Source: Bacteroidia bacterium (GTDB lineage Bacteria; Bacteroidota; Bacteroidia; Bacteroidales; UBA7960). From it: a DNA stretch of 61,307 nt. Position 1 is the stretch's first letter. Each line of letters starts with the position of its first letter. The notes beneath the pieces were generated by a model, which searched no databases, had not been told where the DNA came from, and saw nothing but the letters and a program-made list of their open reading frames with translations. Position numbers and translations under genes: made by a program. The stretch is taken from positions 1 through 61,307 of the forward strand of contig REEA01000188.1 of NCBI GenBank assembly GCA_007695305.1. The letters are read 5' to 3'. Shown here in pieces: positions 52,193 to 61,307 of the stretch.

Positions 52193-53725
52193 ATGGAAAA
52201 CAAAGAACAAAAGGTGCGTGATGTTCCTGCAAGAAAGAATAAAAAGGTCTTCTATTCCCTTGATTATTCAGACCATGGCAGAGTGCCCCCCCAGGCGATC
52301 GATCTGGAAGAAGCGGTATTGGGAGCCATGTTGCTTGAGCAGAATGCCCTAACCAATGTTATTGATATATTAAAACCTGAGGTTTTCTATAAAGAAAGCC
52401 ACCAGAAGGTTTTTTCTGCCATTCACGATTTGTTTACCAACGCTCAGCCTGTTGACATACTGACTGTTACAGAGGCACTCAAGAAAAACGGGGAGCTTGA
52501 TATGGTAGGCGGTGCTTATACCATATCCATGCTCACCAACAGGGTCGCCAGTTCCGCCAATGCAGAGTATCATGCCCGGATCATCCTGCAAAAGTTTTTG
52601 CAGCGCGAACTGATTCGCATATCATCGGAAATCATCAAAGAATCCTATGAAGACACCCAGGACGTTTTTGACATACTGGACAAGGCAGAGAAGGAGCTGT
52701 TTGCGGTGAGCGAAACCAATCTGCGCCGCAATTATAAAAACATGCACTCGCTGATCAAAGATGCCATCACACAAATTGAAGGAGCAAAAAATCAGGATGG
52801 ACATATTAGCGGCATTCCCAGTGGGTTTACTGATCTTGACAGGGTAACGGCAGGCTGGCAAAAGGCTGACCTGATTATCCTCGCTGCCAGGCCGGGTATG
52901 GGAAAAACAGCTTTTGTAGTTACCATGGCCCGCAACATTGCGGTTGACTTTAAAAAGCCGGTAGCCATTTTTTCCCTGGAGATGACTGGCGTTCAGTTGG
53001 TTACAAGGTTAATTGCCAGTGAATCAGAGCTGGCTGCCGATAAGCTCCGGAGAGGGCAACTGGAAGATTATGAATGGGAACAACTGAATTCGCGCCTCAG
53101 CTCGCTAACGGATGCACCCCTGTTTATCGACGATACCGCGGCCTTGTCCATTTTTGAGCTGAGAGCCAAATGCCGGCGACTGAAAGCGCAGCATGATGTG
53201 CAACTTATCGTTGTGGATTACCTTCAATTGATGTCCGGTGGGTCCGACAATCACCGGGGAAACAGGGAACAGGAAATCAGTAATATTTCACGATCCATGA
53301 AAAGCCTGGCGAAAGAGCTGAATATTCCTGTAATTGCTATTTCACAGCTGAGCCGTGCCGTAGAAACAAGAGGAGGCTCCAAACGACCCATTCTTTCCGA
53401 CTTGCGAGAATCAGGGGCCATTGAACAGGATGCTGATATGGTATTGTTTATATACCGTCCTGAATATTATCAAATTACTGAAGATGAAAAGGGTAATTCC
53501 ACGGAAGGATTGGCCCAACTCATCATAGCGAAACACCGAAACGGTGCACTAAAAGATATCAATCTGCGTTTTATTCAAAACTTTGCCAAGTTTACTGAAT
53601 ATGAAACAGGGGATTATGGGCTGCGAAGAGATATACAACCATCTGACAGGTTTGATGATCAGCCCAACACATTGACCATCCCATCCAAAATGAATGATAT
53701 GGATGATGACGATGTGCCGTTCTGA
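52193..53725 (+). CDS. dnaB: Replicative DNA helicase DnaB
   Basis: 510 aa. The N-terminal primase-interacting domain (about 25-160; GRVPPQAIDLEEAVLGAMLLEQ) is followed by the RecA-like motor. Walker A is ARPGMGKT, then FSLEM, Walker B LIVVDYLQLM, and ISQLSRAVE, LSDLRESGAIEQDADMV, AKHRNG (arginine-finger region). No intein is present. ATG 52193 is the only plausible start. Contrast with the half-length paralogue at 34160. Confidence 0.98.
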   Translation: MENKEQKVRDVPARKNKKVFYSLDYSDHGRVPPQAIDLEEAVLGAMLLEQNALTNVIDILKPEVFYKESHQKVFSAIHDLFTNAQPVDILTVTEALKKNGELDMVGGAYTISMLTNRVASSANAEYHARIILQKFLQRELIRISSEIIKESYEDTQDVFDILDKAEKELFAVSETNLRRNYKNMHSLIKDAITQIEGAKNQDGHISGIPSGFTDLDRVTAGWQKADLIILAARPGMGKTAFVVTMARNIAVDFKKPVAIFSLEMTGVQLVTRLIASESELAADKLRRGQLEDYEWEQLNSRLSSLTDAPLFIDDTAALSIFELRAKCRRLKAQHDVQLIVVDYLQLMSGGSDNHRGNREQEISNISRSMKSLAKELNIPVIAISQLSRAVETRGGSKRPILSDLRESGAIEQDADMVLFIYRPEYYQITEDEKGNSTEGLAQLIIAKHRNGALKDINLRFIQNFAKFTEYETGDYGLRRDIQPSDRFDDQPNTLTIPSKMNDMDDDDVPF

Positions 53726-53899
53726 CACAAATGATGGTCGACCATTGAACAAATTGACCCCATTCATGATTTAAATTATTACGGGTGTTGCCCGGGGACA
53801 GGCATTTCCTTCTTGAGGAATGTGTTTTCCTGCCAAATTAGACTGACTGGCCGGTTGCCAAAAACCGGCAAAATGTTTTCAACTTAAAACTGAATAAAC

Positions 53900-55165
53900 A
53901 TGAAGAAATATCTGGTTTCTTTTTTCTTTGTACTTATATCATTGCAATCTTTTGGTGCACAAATCCTGGTGCCCATGGATCAATCCCAGCGCAATCATTT
54001 GAAAGCTTACGGAATCGCATACTTTGTATTGACTTATGATATTGAAGTCAGTTGGTTACTGAATTACAGGGGTGGCAGTTTTATGTTTGAACACCATCCT
54101 GAGTTTGAGCAGGAAATGTTGGTACGTGGTGTAAGCTACCAGGTAATTGCTGATGTGCAGGCTGCGGCTATTCTTCGTGAGATTGCCGAGCCGGAGGTAA
54201 ATATGGAGGAGGTCAGGCTTCACAAGGTACCCCGAATTGCGGTTTACACACCACCTAACAGTCTGCCTTGGGATGATGCGGTTACGCTGGCCCTTACCTA
54301 TGCTGAAATACCTTATGATGAAATTTATGACGAGGAAGTCCTTGCAGGCGTTTTGCCCTTGTACGATTGGCTCCACCTTCACCATGAAGATTTCACCGGG
54401 CAATTTGGCAAGTTTTGGTTTGCTTTTCGCAATGCCGCCTGGTATCGGGAAGATGTTCGTCTCGCGGAAGAAACGGCCCGTCGGCTTGGTTTTTCCCAGG
54501 TTTCCCACCTGAAACTGGCGGTGGCCAAAAAAATCCGTGATTTTGTAGAAGGTGGCGGATATATGTTTGCCATGTGTTCGGCACCTGAAAGCATTGATAT
54601 TGCCCTGGCGGCTGAAGGGGTGGACATCCTTCACGAGGTATACAATGGTACGCCTCCCGATCCTGATGCCCAGGAACGATTGGACTTTTCCCGCACCTTT
54701 GCCTTTGAGAACTTTTCCATCGTGCCCGATCCGGCCATCTATGAAAAGTCAAACATTGATGTACCTAAAACCGGACGTAATCAAAATACGGACTTCTTTA
54801 CCCTTTTTGAGTTTTCGGCCAAATGGGATCCCATCCCCAGCATGCTTACCCAAAACCATGAGCAGGTGGTCAAAGGATTTATGGGACAGACCACGGCTTT
54901 CCGCAAGGCTTTTATTAAACCCACGGTTACCATCCTTGGTGACAACAGATCAAAAGATGAGGCGAGATATATTCATGGAACGAGAGGACAGGGGACATTT
55001 ACCTTTCTCGGCGGACATGATCCGGAAGATTACCGGCACCATGTGGGTGACCCACCCACCGACCTGGACCTTTTCCCAAACTCCCCGGGTTACAGACTCA
55101 TCTTGAACAATGTATTGTTCCCCGCGGCCAGGCAAAAGCCTTTGAAGACCTGGCAAGCCAATTGA
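53900..55165 (+). CDS. Exported protein of unknown function, labelled asparagine synthetase B in some databases
   Basis: 421 aa with a signal peptide (KKYLVSFFFVLISLQSFGAQ). Conserved stretches include ILVPMDQSQRNHLKAYGIAYFVL, VSWLLNYRGGSFMFEHH, RIAVYTPPNSLPWDDAVTLALTYAEIPYD and GGGYMFAMCSAPESIDIAL. From memory, relatives in Bacteroidota are called asparagine synthetase B. I see no N-terminal Cys, no glutaminase motif and no PP-loop ATP site, so that name seems wrong. The middle part (VEGGGYMFAMCSAPESID) looks like a class I glutamine-amidotransferase-like fold. Role unknown. Confidence 0.75.
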   Translation: MKKYLVSFFFVLISLQSFGAQILVPMDQSQRNHLKAYGIAYFVLTYDIEVSWLLNYRGGSFMFEHHPEFEQEMLVRGVSYQVIADVQAAAILREIAEPEVNMEEVRLHKVPRIAVYTPPNSLPWDDAVTLALTYAEIPYDEIYDEEVLAGVLPLYDWLHLHHEDFTGQFGKFWFAFRNAAWYREDVRLAEETARRLGFSQVSHLKLAVAKKIRDFVEGGGYMFAMCSAPESIDIALAAEGVDILHEVYNGTPPDPDAQERLDFSRTFAFENFSIVPDPAIYEKSNIDVPKTGRNQNTDFFTLFEFSAKWDPIPSMLTQNHEQVVKGFMGQTTAFRKAFIKPTVTILGDNRSKDEARYIHGTRGQGTFTFLGGHDPEDYRHHVGDPPTDLDLFPNSPGYRLILNNVLFPAARQKPLKTWQAN

Positions 55166-55212
55166 TGCATGTTTACGGGTAGTACGCCGCAGCCCGGTAT
55201 GCTTCTCAACTA

Positions 55213-55716
55213 TTACCGGGTTCGGGATCTTTTCTTGTACACCAGGAAGGCATAAGGATATTTGTTCTTTTCGTCGGCGTCGAACTCTTCCATTTCCAGC
55301 AACTCCCATTTTTCAGGATCAATATCCGGGAAAAATGCGTCTCCTTCAAAATTTGCGAAGACCCTTGTGATATACAATCGCCGGGTGTGATAGAGGTCAA
55401 TGGTTTGCTCATAAATCTCTGAACCCCCTGCCACAAACACCTCTTTTTCGTCCTTTACCGCCTGGATCGCTTCTTTGATAGAGTGCACCACCCGGCATCC
55501 TTTTGCATCGTATTTCTCTTTTTTGGTAACCACGATGGTTTGTCTTCCATCCAGGGGTTTGCCGATGGACTCGAATGTTTTTCTACCCATGATCAGGGTT
55601 TTGCCCATGGTGATTTTCCTGAAATGCTTGAGGTCGACCGGCATATGCCAGATAAGCCGGTTTTCACTGCCAATGACATTGTTGTTGGCTAAGGCAGCAA
55701 TCAGCGATAGCTTCAT
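55213..55716 (-). CDS. folA: Dihydrofolate reductase
   Basis: 167 aa; NADPH-dependent reduction of dihydrofolate. The N-terminus (LSLIAALANNNVIGSENRLIWHMPVDLKHFRKIT) has the conserved Trp and the substrate-binding region with Asp27-equivalent in PVDLKHF. GKTLIMGRKTFESIG and VFVAGGSEIYEQTI follow. It is 70 bp downstream of thyA on the same strand, the classic pairing that recycles the dihydrofolate made by ThyA. Confidence 0.97.
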   Translation of the reverse strand: MKLSLIAALANNNVIGSENRLIWHMPVDLKHFRKITMGKTLIMGRKTFESIGKPLDGRQTIVVTKKEKYDAKGCRVVHSIKEAIQAVKDEKEVFVAGGSEIYEQTIDLYHTRRLYITRVFANFEGDAFFPDIDPEKWELLEMEEFDADEKNKYPYAFLVYKKRSRTR

Positions 55717-55786
55717 GTGAAAAATCTTTGGTTCTTAGCAATCAAATCTGTGGCCTGCAAAATGCAGGGTAGGCTAAAAATGTACC

Positions 55787-56578
55787 TTAAACGGCAATTG
55801 GAGCCTTAATATGCGGATGCGGGTCGTAGCCCGTCAGTTCAAAATCTTCGAAACGAAAATCAAAAATATTTCTGATTACCGGATTGATCTTCATCAGAGG
55901 CAGGGGTCTTGGTGAGCGACTCATTTGCAGCCTTGCCTGTTCAAGGTGATTCAGATAGAGGTGTGCATCTCCAAAGGTATGGATAAATTCTCCGGGTTGA
56001 AGATGACAAACCTGGGCCATCATCTGTGTCAGGAGGGCGTAGGATGCAATATTGAAAGGCACTCCAAGGAAAACGTCGGCACTTCGTTGATACAGCTGGC
56101 AGGACAATTTGCCTTCTGCAACATAGAACTGAAACAAAACGTGACAGGGTGGCAGGGCCATTTCGCCAATTTGGGCAACATTCCATGCACAGACCAGATG
56201 TCGTCGAGAATCCGGGTGATTTTTGATCTCCCGGATTACATTGGAAATTTGGTCTATACTTCCGTCCGGTGTTGGCCAGCTTCGCCATTGAGCCCCATAC
56301 ACCGGACCCAGGTTTCCTTCCGGATCTGCCCATTCATCCCAAATAGAAACACCGTTTTCATTCAGGTATTTGATGTTTGTGTCACCTTTCAGGAACCAAA
56401 GCAGTTCATGGATGATTGACCGGACGTGCAGTTTTTTGGTTGTCATCAGCGGGAACCCCTTGCTGAGGTCGAAGCGCATCTGGTGACCGAAAATACTCAA
56501 GGTACCTGTTCCCGTGCGGTCATCTTTTTTTGCGCCTTCCCGAAGGATACGATCCAGAAGGTTTATATATGGTTCCAT
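55787..56578 (-). CDS. thyA: Thymidylate synthase
   Basis: 263 aa; methylates dUMP with methylene-THF. The catalytic Cys is in [12 protein letters not shown]. The phosphate-binding Arg cluster includes [31 protein letters not shown] and [20 protein letters not shown]. It starts 22 bp after the nucleoside transporter stop and is followed by folA. Normal length. Confidence 0.98.
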   Translation of the reverse strand: MEPYINLLDRILREGAKKDDRTGTGTLSIFGHQMRFDLSKGFPLMTTKKLHVRSIIHELLWFLKGDTNIKYLNENGVSIWDEWADPEGNLGPVYGAQWRSWPTPDGSIDQISNVIREIKNHPDSRRHLVCAWNVAQIGEMALPPCHVLFQFYVAEGKLSCQLYQRSADVFLGVPFNIASYALLTQMMAQVCHLQPGEFIHTFGDAHLYLNHLEQARLQMSRSPRPLPLMKINPVIRNIFDFRFEDFELTGYDPHPHIKAPIAV

Positions 56579-56600
56579 GTTTTTTTATTCGGTAAAAGGT

Positions 56601-58097
56601 TTATCCAAGTATCATCCCCACGATGGTTGCGCTCATCAGGCCGGCCATTGTACCTCCCAACAGGGCCCTTAGTCCGAACTTGGAAAGAAGCACCCTTCTG
56701 GTTGGAGCCAGTGAGCCGATACCGCCAATCTGAATGCCAATGCTGGCAAAATTGGCAAATCCGCAAAGCAGATAGGTGGCCATAATAATTGATTTGGGAT
56801 CTGCAAAAGCATCGGCATCTTTCAGTTCAGCCAGGCTGATATAACCGATAAATTCTGTCATGATAATTTTTTCTCCAAGCAGCCGTCCTACAAGCGTGAT
56901 GTCGGGTAAGCTGACACCGATGAGCCACATGATGGGAGCGAAGGTGTAGCCCAGAATGAACTGCAGCGAAAGTCTGTCGTAGCGACCATCGGTGGCTTCA
57001 GAGATCAGGGGGTTGAGATTGAACATATCACCGATGCCTCCCACAATGAAATTGAACATGGCGATAAAGGCAATAAAAACCAGTAGCATGGCTGCCACGT
57101 TGGCTGCCAGCTTTAGTCCCTCTCCGGTTCCGTTGGTAATTGAGTCCAGAACGTTGTCACCGATTCTGTCTTTGGAGATCTCCATTGTTTTATCGATCTC
57201 TTCTGTTTGGGGATAGAGAATTTTGGTGATCACTACGGCGCCGGGTGCTGCCATGATGGATGCAGCCAGCAGGTGCTGGGCAAAAATAAGGCGTTGAACT
57301 GGATCATCACCTCCGAGGAAGCTGATGTATGCGGCCAGCACACCACCTGCCATGGTGGCCATACCACCGGTCATCACCAGTAATATTTCCGACTTTGTCA
57401 TGTCGGGCAGGTAGGCTTTGATCATCAAAGGAGACTCTGTTTGGCCCAAAAAAATATTGCCTGCCACAGAAAGGCTCTCTGCACCTGACAGCTTCATCGA
57501 TTTTGTCATAAGCCATGCCAGGCCATAAACGATTTTCTGGATGGCACCCAGATAAAACAGCAGGCTTGTCAGCGCAGAAAAAAAGATAATGGTGGGAAGC
57601 ACCTGGAATGCAAAAATAAATCCATAGGTTTCTGTATCGAGAAAATCACCAAACAAAAATTCTGAACCGGCTTTGGTAAAGTCGAGAATAACCACGAAAA
57701 CAGAGCCCACCATTTCAAAAAAGTACTGAACGGGGGGTACTTGTAACACACCAATGGCCAGTAAGATTTGTACAGATAAACCAATGCCCACCACGCGCCA
57801 TGAAATGGCCTTTCTGTTTGTACTGAATATCCAGGCAATGGCTATCAGCACCAACATCCCCAGCAGTCCCCTGAAAATGGAAATTATATTGAAAGAATAT
57901 TCAGGGATTTCAACAGTGGTGTGGTCGTTTGTCATTTCTGCCACTTCCTCGGTGTCATCCACCAACATGGGTCCGGTATCTGTTTCCCATAAAGGAAGAG
58001 TGTCGTTTAATTCATTTTCGCGGTTGTCAAATCCGGCTGCCATTATCGGCAGCAGCAACAAAACCAGCATGCTGATAAGCATCCCATTCGTCTTCAT
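56601..58097 (-). CDS. Concentrative nucleoside transporter (CNT/NupC family) with exported N-terminal extension
   Basis: 498 aa. The CNT core occupies about 75-498 (GAIQKIVYGLAWLMTKSMKLSGAESLSVAGNIFLGQTESPLMIKAYL, LMSATIVGMIL). The residues before it are unusual for the family: an N-terminal signal-like helix (MLISMLVLLLLPIMAAGF) and an acidic linker (about 25-68). Uptake of nucleosides is coupled to Na+ or H+. The ATG overlaps the stop of the upstream nuclease gene (TAATG), suggesting coupled translation. Context with thyA and folA suggests nucleotide salvage. Confidence 0.92.
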   Translation of the reverse strand: MKTNGMLISMLVLLLLPIMAAGFDNRENELNDTLPLWETDTGPMLVDDTEEVAEMTNDHTTVEIPEYSFNIISIFRGLLGMLVLIAIAWIFSTNRKAISWRVVGIGLSVQILLAIGVLQVPPVQYFFEMVGSVFVVILDFTKAGSEFLFGDFLDTETYGFIFAFQVLPTIIFFSALTSLLFYLGAIQKIVYGLAWLMTKSMKLSGAESLSVAGNIFLGQTESPLMIKAYLPDMTKSEILLVMTGGMATMAGGVLAAYISFLGGDDPVQRLIFAQHLLAASIMAAPGAVVITKILYPQTEEIDKTMEISKDRIGDNVLDSITNGTGEGLKLAANVAAMLLVFIAFIAMFNFIVGGIGDMFNLNPLISEATDGRYDRLSLQFILGYTFAPIMWLIGVSLPDITLVGRLLGEKIIMTEFIGYISLAELKDADAFADPKSIIMATYLLCGFANFASIGIQIGGIGSLAPTRRVLLSKFGLRALLGGTMAGLMSATIVGMILG

Positions 58098-58702
58098 TAC
58101 TTTTTGGCTTTTCGTTTATTGATCTCATCACGAATAATGGATGCTTTTTCATAAGCTTCAGCGTCGATAGCTTCCATTAGTTTTTTCTCCAGTTCTTTCA
58201 GGGTCATGTGGTTGTATTGATCTGCACTTCCCTGGTCTTGTTCTTCTTCCGGTTTTTTTTGTGCGGATTCAGTTTCCAGTGCTTCATCACCTTCCTGCAT
58301 CACGATGCCTGCAGCCTTCAGAATGCTTTCATAGGTGTAAATGGGACATTTGAATCTCACCGCGATAGCCACGGCGTCAGAGGTTCGGGAATCGATTTCC
58401 ACTTCTTTTATGCCATCGAAGCAAATGAGCTTGGCGAAGAAAATCCCCTCACTGAATTTATAGATGATTACTTCTTTGATGGAGATATTAAAGGTGGTGG
58501 CGAAATTTTTAAACAAGTCATGGGTTAGCGGCCTGCTCGGCTTCATTTTTTCCAGTTCAATGGCAATGGCCTGAGCTTCAAAGCTGCCGATGATGATCGG
58601 TAATCTCCGCTTTTTTCCTTCCTCACCAAAAATGAGTGCGTAAGCACCTGATTGTGATTGACTGTATGAGATTCCCAGAATTTCCAGTTTGATTTTCTTC
58701 AT
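58097..58702 (-). CDS. Bifunctional nuclease (DUF151) family protein with UVR motif
   Basis: 201 aa from ATG 58702; the frame is open to 58774, and an ATG at 58708 lies 2 codons upstream. An AAGGAG sequence about 9 nt before 58702 favours that start, a rare clear Shine-Dalgarno here. Residues 1-135 form the DUF151 domain (LPIIIGSFEAQAIAIELEKMKPSRPLTHDL, EIDSRTSDAVAIAVRFKCPIY). A charged linker leads to a UVR motif (about 165-200, LKELEKKLMEAIDAEAYEKASIIRDEIN), as in UvrB/C. The exact role is not established. Confidence 0.9.
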   Translation of the reverse strand: MKKIKLEILGISYSQSQSGAYALIFGEEGKKRRLPIIIGSFEAQAIAIELEKMKPSRPLTHDLFKNFATTFNISIKEVIIYKFSEGIFFAKLICFDGIKEVEIDSRTSDAVAIAVRFKCPIYTYESILKAAGIVMQEGDEALETESAQKKPEEEQDQGSADQYNHMTLKELEKKLMEAIDAEAYEKASIIRDEINKRKAKK

Positions 58703-58879
58703 ATGCATGTCTCCTTCAGAAGATGTCGCAAAATCGTCCCTCGTCCGAAACACAAAAATACGTTTTTTTATCAAACAGACCTTTTCTTCCCCATCTTTTT
58801 GAAATTCGCAGTGATTGATAACATTTAAAAATATTTAAGAAAAAAGCATAATTAATGTTATCTGATAACATATAATATT

Positions 58880-58887
58880 TATTTTTG
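58880..58887 (+). promoter_or_regulatory. -7 box of hppA
   Basis: TATTTTTG then CTCCC matches TAnnTTTG, 50 bp before the start; the expected -33 site has GTTATC rather than TTG. Confidence 0.5.
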
Positions 58888-58937
58888 CTCCCATTCAACA
58901 TCATCACTCATTTACTAATTCTATAAACAATATAAAA

Positions 58938-61130
58938 ATGCCTGCTGTTTTTTTCTTAGTTCCGATAAGTTCCATTTTGGCACTTGGATTTGCCTGGTAT
59001 TTTTTCCGGCAAATGATGCGCATGGATGAAGGCACCGACATGATGAAGAAGATTGCCGATCATGTTCGAAGAGGTGCTACTGCCTATCTTCATCAGCAGT
59101 ACAAAGTTGTAATCATCGTGTTTTTGGTCATCACGGTGATTTTTTCTTTTCTGGCCTATGGTTTAGGTGTACAGAACACCTGGGTTCCTTTTGCTTTTAT
59201 TACCGGGGGTTTCTTTTCCGGTTTGGCCGGTTTCTTTGGTATGAAAGCAGCTACTTATGCTTCAGGAAGGGTAGCCAATGCATGCCGGACGTCACTTGAT
59301 GGTGGTCTCAGACTTGCCTTCCGCAGTGGTGCCGTAATGGGACTTGTGGTGGTAGGCCTTGTATTGCTTGACATTTCGGCTTGGTTTATTATTCTGAATA
59401 TTTTTATTCCTGAAATGGAAGCGGGGTACAAACTAATGACCATCACCGCCATCATGCTCACCTTTGGCATGGGAGCATCTACCCAGGCATTGTTTGCCCG
59501 TGTAGGTGGTGGTATATACACCAAAGCTGCCGATGTGGGGGCTGATCTTGTGGGTAAGCTGGAAGCCGGTATCCCGGAGGATGATCCCCGTAACCCGGCC
59601 ACCATCGCCGATAACGTTGGCGACAATGTGGGAGATGTGGCCGGTATGGGAGCCGACCTGTTTGAATCTTTCGCAGCATCCATACTGGCAACCGCACTGC
59701 TTGGTGCGGCAGCCTTTATTGGATATGGACCTGAAATGCAAACCAATGCCGTGATTGCACCCATGCTAATCGCTGCCATCGGCACAGTGCTATCAATCAT
59801 TGGTGTATTCCTGGTGCGAACAAAAGAAGGAGCAACGCAGAAACAACTCCTGAAATCACTGGGGTTTGGGGTCAATATGAGCGCTGTTTTGATAGTTATA
59901 GCCTCTTTCCTGGTGCTCTATTATATGAATCTGCCCAACTATCTCGGACTGTGGGGGTCGATTGTTACCGGTTTGCTGGCCGGAATAGCCATCGGACAGT
60001 CCACAGAGTATTTCACGGCATCAGCTTATAAGCCTACCCGTCGCATTGCCCAAGCCAGTCAAACAGGAACGGCAACCCTTATTATCAGCGGTGTGGGTAC
60101 GGGTCTCATATCCGCTGCCGTTCCGTTGTTTATTATCGTAGTTGCCATTACATTTGCTTTCTCATTTGCAACAGGCTTCTCCTATAGCGTGGCTAGTCTG
60201 AATTATGGACTTTACGGTATTGGTATTGCTGCTGTAGGCTTACTTTCCACCCTGGGTATTACACTGGCCACAGATGCTTATGGCCCCATTGCCGACAATG
60301 CAGGCGGCAATGCGCAAATGTGTGGGTTGGGCGCCGAAGTACGTCAGCGGACCGACGCACTGGATGCCCTTGGCAATACCACCGCGGCAACAGGAAAAGG
60401 CTTCGCCATTGGCTCGGCCGCACTTACTGCACTGGCACTCCTGGCTTCTTATTTTGAAGAAGTGCGTATGATGTTTGTGAAGTTTCTGGACCGCCCCGCC
60501 GAGCTGATCAACGGCATCCCGGCTATCGATGCTTCCTTCCTCGACTTCGTGCACCATTATGAAGTGCATCTGATGAACCCTAAAGTGATTGTTGGTATTC
60601 TGCTGGGTGTGATGGCTGTATTTTTATTCAGCGGCTTGACCATGAATGCCGTTGGCCGCGCTGCACAAAAAATGGTGGATGAAGTGCGTCGCCAGTTTGC
60701 CACCATGCCCGGAATCATGGAAGGAAAAACAGAGCCCGATTATGCCCGTTGTGTCCACATATCAACCAAAGGTGCACAAAAGGAAATGCTTATCCCATCT
60801 CTCATAGCTCTCTTAATACCGGTGATCGTAGGTCTGATTTTTGGTGTGCCCGGTGTCTCCGGTCTCCTTCTCGGTACCATATCCAGTGGCTTTGCACTGG
60901 CCATCTTTATGGCCAATGCAGGCGGCGCATGGGACAACGCCAAAAAATATATTGAAGAGGGCCATTATGGAGGTAAAGGCTCTGAAAGTCACAAAGCCGC
61001 CGTAATAGGTGATACTGTGGGTGACCCATTTAAAGACACCTCGGGGCCCAGTTTAAATATCCTAATTAAGCTCATGGTAATGGCCGCGGTGGTAACAGTC
61101 GGTGTAGCTGTGTCCTATTCACTCCTTTGA
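58938..61130 (+). CDS. hppA: Membrane-bound cation-pumping pyrophosphatase
   Basis: 730 aa, about 16 helices; hydrolyses pyrophosphate and pumps Na+ and/or H+. The catalytic loops are visible: [59 protein letters not shown] and [18 protein letters not shown]...[40 protein letters not shown] has Ala where K+-independent enzymes have Lys, so it should be a K+-dependent type; Na+ pumping is likely, given the Na+-NQR operon, but not proven. It is a single gene followed by a hairpin. Confidence 0.97.
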   Translation: MPAVFFLVPISSILALGFAWYFFRQMMRMDEGTDMMKKIADHVRRGATAYLHQQYKVVIIVFLVITVIFSFLAYGLGVQNTWVPFAFITGGFFSGLAGFFGMKAATYASGRVANACRTSLDGGLRLAFRSGAVMGLVVVGLVLLDISAWFIILNIFIPEMEAGYKLMTITAIMLTFGMGASTQALFARVGGGIYTKAADVGADLVGKLEAGIPEDDPRNPATIADNVGDNVGDVAGMGADLFESFAASILATALLGAAAFIGYGPEMQTNAVIAPMLIAAIGTVLSIIGVFLVRTKEGATQKQLLKSLGFGVNMSAVLIVIASFLVLYYMNLPNYLGLWGSIVTGLLAGIAIGQSTEYFTASAYKPTRRIAQASQTGTATLIISGVGTGLISAAVPLFIIVVAITFAFSFATGFSYSVASLNYGLYGIGIAAVGLLSTLGITLATDAYGPIADNAGGNAQMCGLGAEVRQRTDALDALGNTTAATGKGFAIGSAALTALALLASYFEEVRMMFVKFLDRPAELINGIPAIDASFLDFVHHYEVHLMNPKVIVGILLGVMAVFLFSGLTMNAVGRAAQKMVDEVRRQFATMPGIMEGKTEPDYARCVHISTKGAQKEMLIPSLIALLIPVIVGLIFGVPGVSGLLLGTISSGFALAIFMANAGGAWDNAKKYIEEGHYGGKGSESHKAAVIGDTVGDPFKDTSGPSLNILIKLMVMAAVVTVGVAVSYSLL

Positions 61131-61227
61131 TAATCGTGGCTTACGGTCGACTCTTCTGACGAACGATGCCAAATGAAGACCAACGGCTTTTTGACCGTCA
61201 AACATTATTTCTGTCATTAAACAATTT

Positions 61228-61265
61228 AAGACGTATGGTTATGCCATACGTCTTTGCTTTTTGTG
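61228..61265 (+). terminator. Terminator after hppA
   Basis: AAGACGTATGG (61228-61238) pairs with CCATACGTCTT (61244-61254) around a 5-nt loop and is followed by TGCTTTTT. Strong stem, interrupted T tract. Confidence 0.75.
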
Positions 61266-61280
61266 AATAATGCAGGCTAA
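61253..61280 (+). mobile_element. Isolated right end of the MITE-like element
   Basis: TTTGCTTTTTGTGAATAATGCAGG (61253-61276) equals the right end of the copies at 23206 and 48125, followed by CTAA as at 23207. The rest of the element is not present upstream, where the hppA terminator lies instead. The sequence ends the window region with no other feature to 61307. Confidence 0.6.
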
Positions 61281-61307
61281 AATAATGGCGGTTAAATAAA
61301 CATATTT

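Noticed and set aside
55193-55220. CCCGGTA/TACCGGG hairpin between the exported protein gene and folA
   Set aside because: The loop is 14 nt, there is no T tract and the right arm lies inside folA; weak as a terminator.
58970-58995. TGGCAC-like sigma-54 match
   Set aside because: It lies within the hppA coding region and has the wrong spacing between the two halves.
1-61307. tRNA and rRNA genes
   Set aside because: I looked for T-arm and anticodon-like patterns in the intergenic spaces and found none; most spacers are too short.

Overview
The window is a piece of a Bacteroidota chromosome, most likely from the order Bacteroidales or a close relative. The evidence is internal. Many genes are preceded by the Bacteroidota promoter form (TTG, about 19-22 bp, then TAnnTTTG). 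Two proteins look like type IX secretion components. There is a TonB-dependent receptor with a carboxypeptidase-like N-terminal domain, a full Na+-NQR operon, a membrane pyrophosphatase and a Bacteroidota-style ECF sigma factor. Gene starts often lack a Shine-Dalgarno sequence. Most of the window is housekeeping DNA. I see no rRNA, tRNA, CRISPR array, prophage or intact insertion sequence.

Layout. 1-1.5 kb: palindromic intergenic repeats and a T9SS plug-family protein. 1.6-9.6 kb: nqrABCDEF, a cation diffusion facilitator and apbE, the flavin transferase that loads FMN onto NqrB and NqrC. 9.9-13.5 kb: an Mla/MCE-type lipid transport operon (MlaD-like, PqiC-like lipoprotein, STAS-MlaE permease fusion, MlaF-like ATPase). 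13.6-21.8 kb, mostly minus strand: a small Cys-rich membrane protein, an SPOUT methyltransferase, rpsF-rpsR-rplI, a serine hydrolase, a PLP enzyme, a four-RCK_C SLC13 permease and a macrodomain protein. 22-30.7 kb, plus strand: an EamA exporter, a 214-bp MITE-like element, rplU-rpmA, serS, a TPR protein, rsmA, a degenerate PP2C-TM-LysM protein and a 2-hydroxyacid dehydrogenase. 30.7-35 kb: aspartate kinase, an ECF sigma factor, a MerR regulator with B12-photoreceptor motifs, and a divergent gene for the RecA-like half of DnaB only. 35-46 kb: DUF2148 protein, tpx, dnaK, TonB receptor, rpmB, a membrane DnaJ protein, DUF368, phosphosulfolactate synthase and a TPR protein. 46.6-55 kb, plus strand: ffh, a truncated MITE copy, folD, queE, a PorE-like protein, full-length dnaB and an exported protein of unknown function. 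55-58.7 kb, minus strand: a nucleotide/folate run (bifunctional nuclease, nucleoside transporter, thyA, folA). 58.9 kb to the end: membrane pyrophosphatase and another element end.

How it fits together. Na+-NQR, ApbE and the cation-pumping pyrophosphatase point to an energy economy based at least partly on sodium. The PorE-like and plug proteins, the TonB receptor and the Mla operon serve a complex outer envelope. The most interesting locus is 32.1-35.1 kb. Its MerR-like protein keeps the Wx9EH and ExHxxG motifs of CarH/LitR adenosylcobalamin photoreceptors. It lies next to an ECF sigma gene with a strong promoter preceded by repeated TACA motifs, and is divergent from a DnaB-like ATPase lacking the helicase arginine-finger region. 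No carotenoid genes are nearby, so this may be a light- or B12-responsive sigma module with an unfamiliar target. Other points of interest are the MITE family with 4-bp target duplications, the transmembrane pseudo-phosphatase/LysM fusion, and paired octanucleotide arrays just upstream of apbE and folD.
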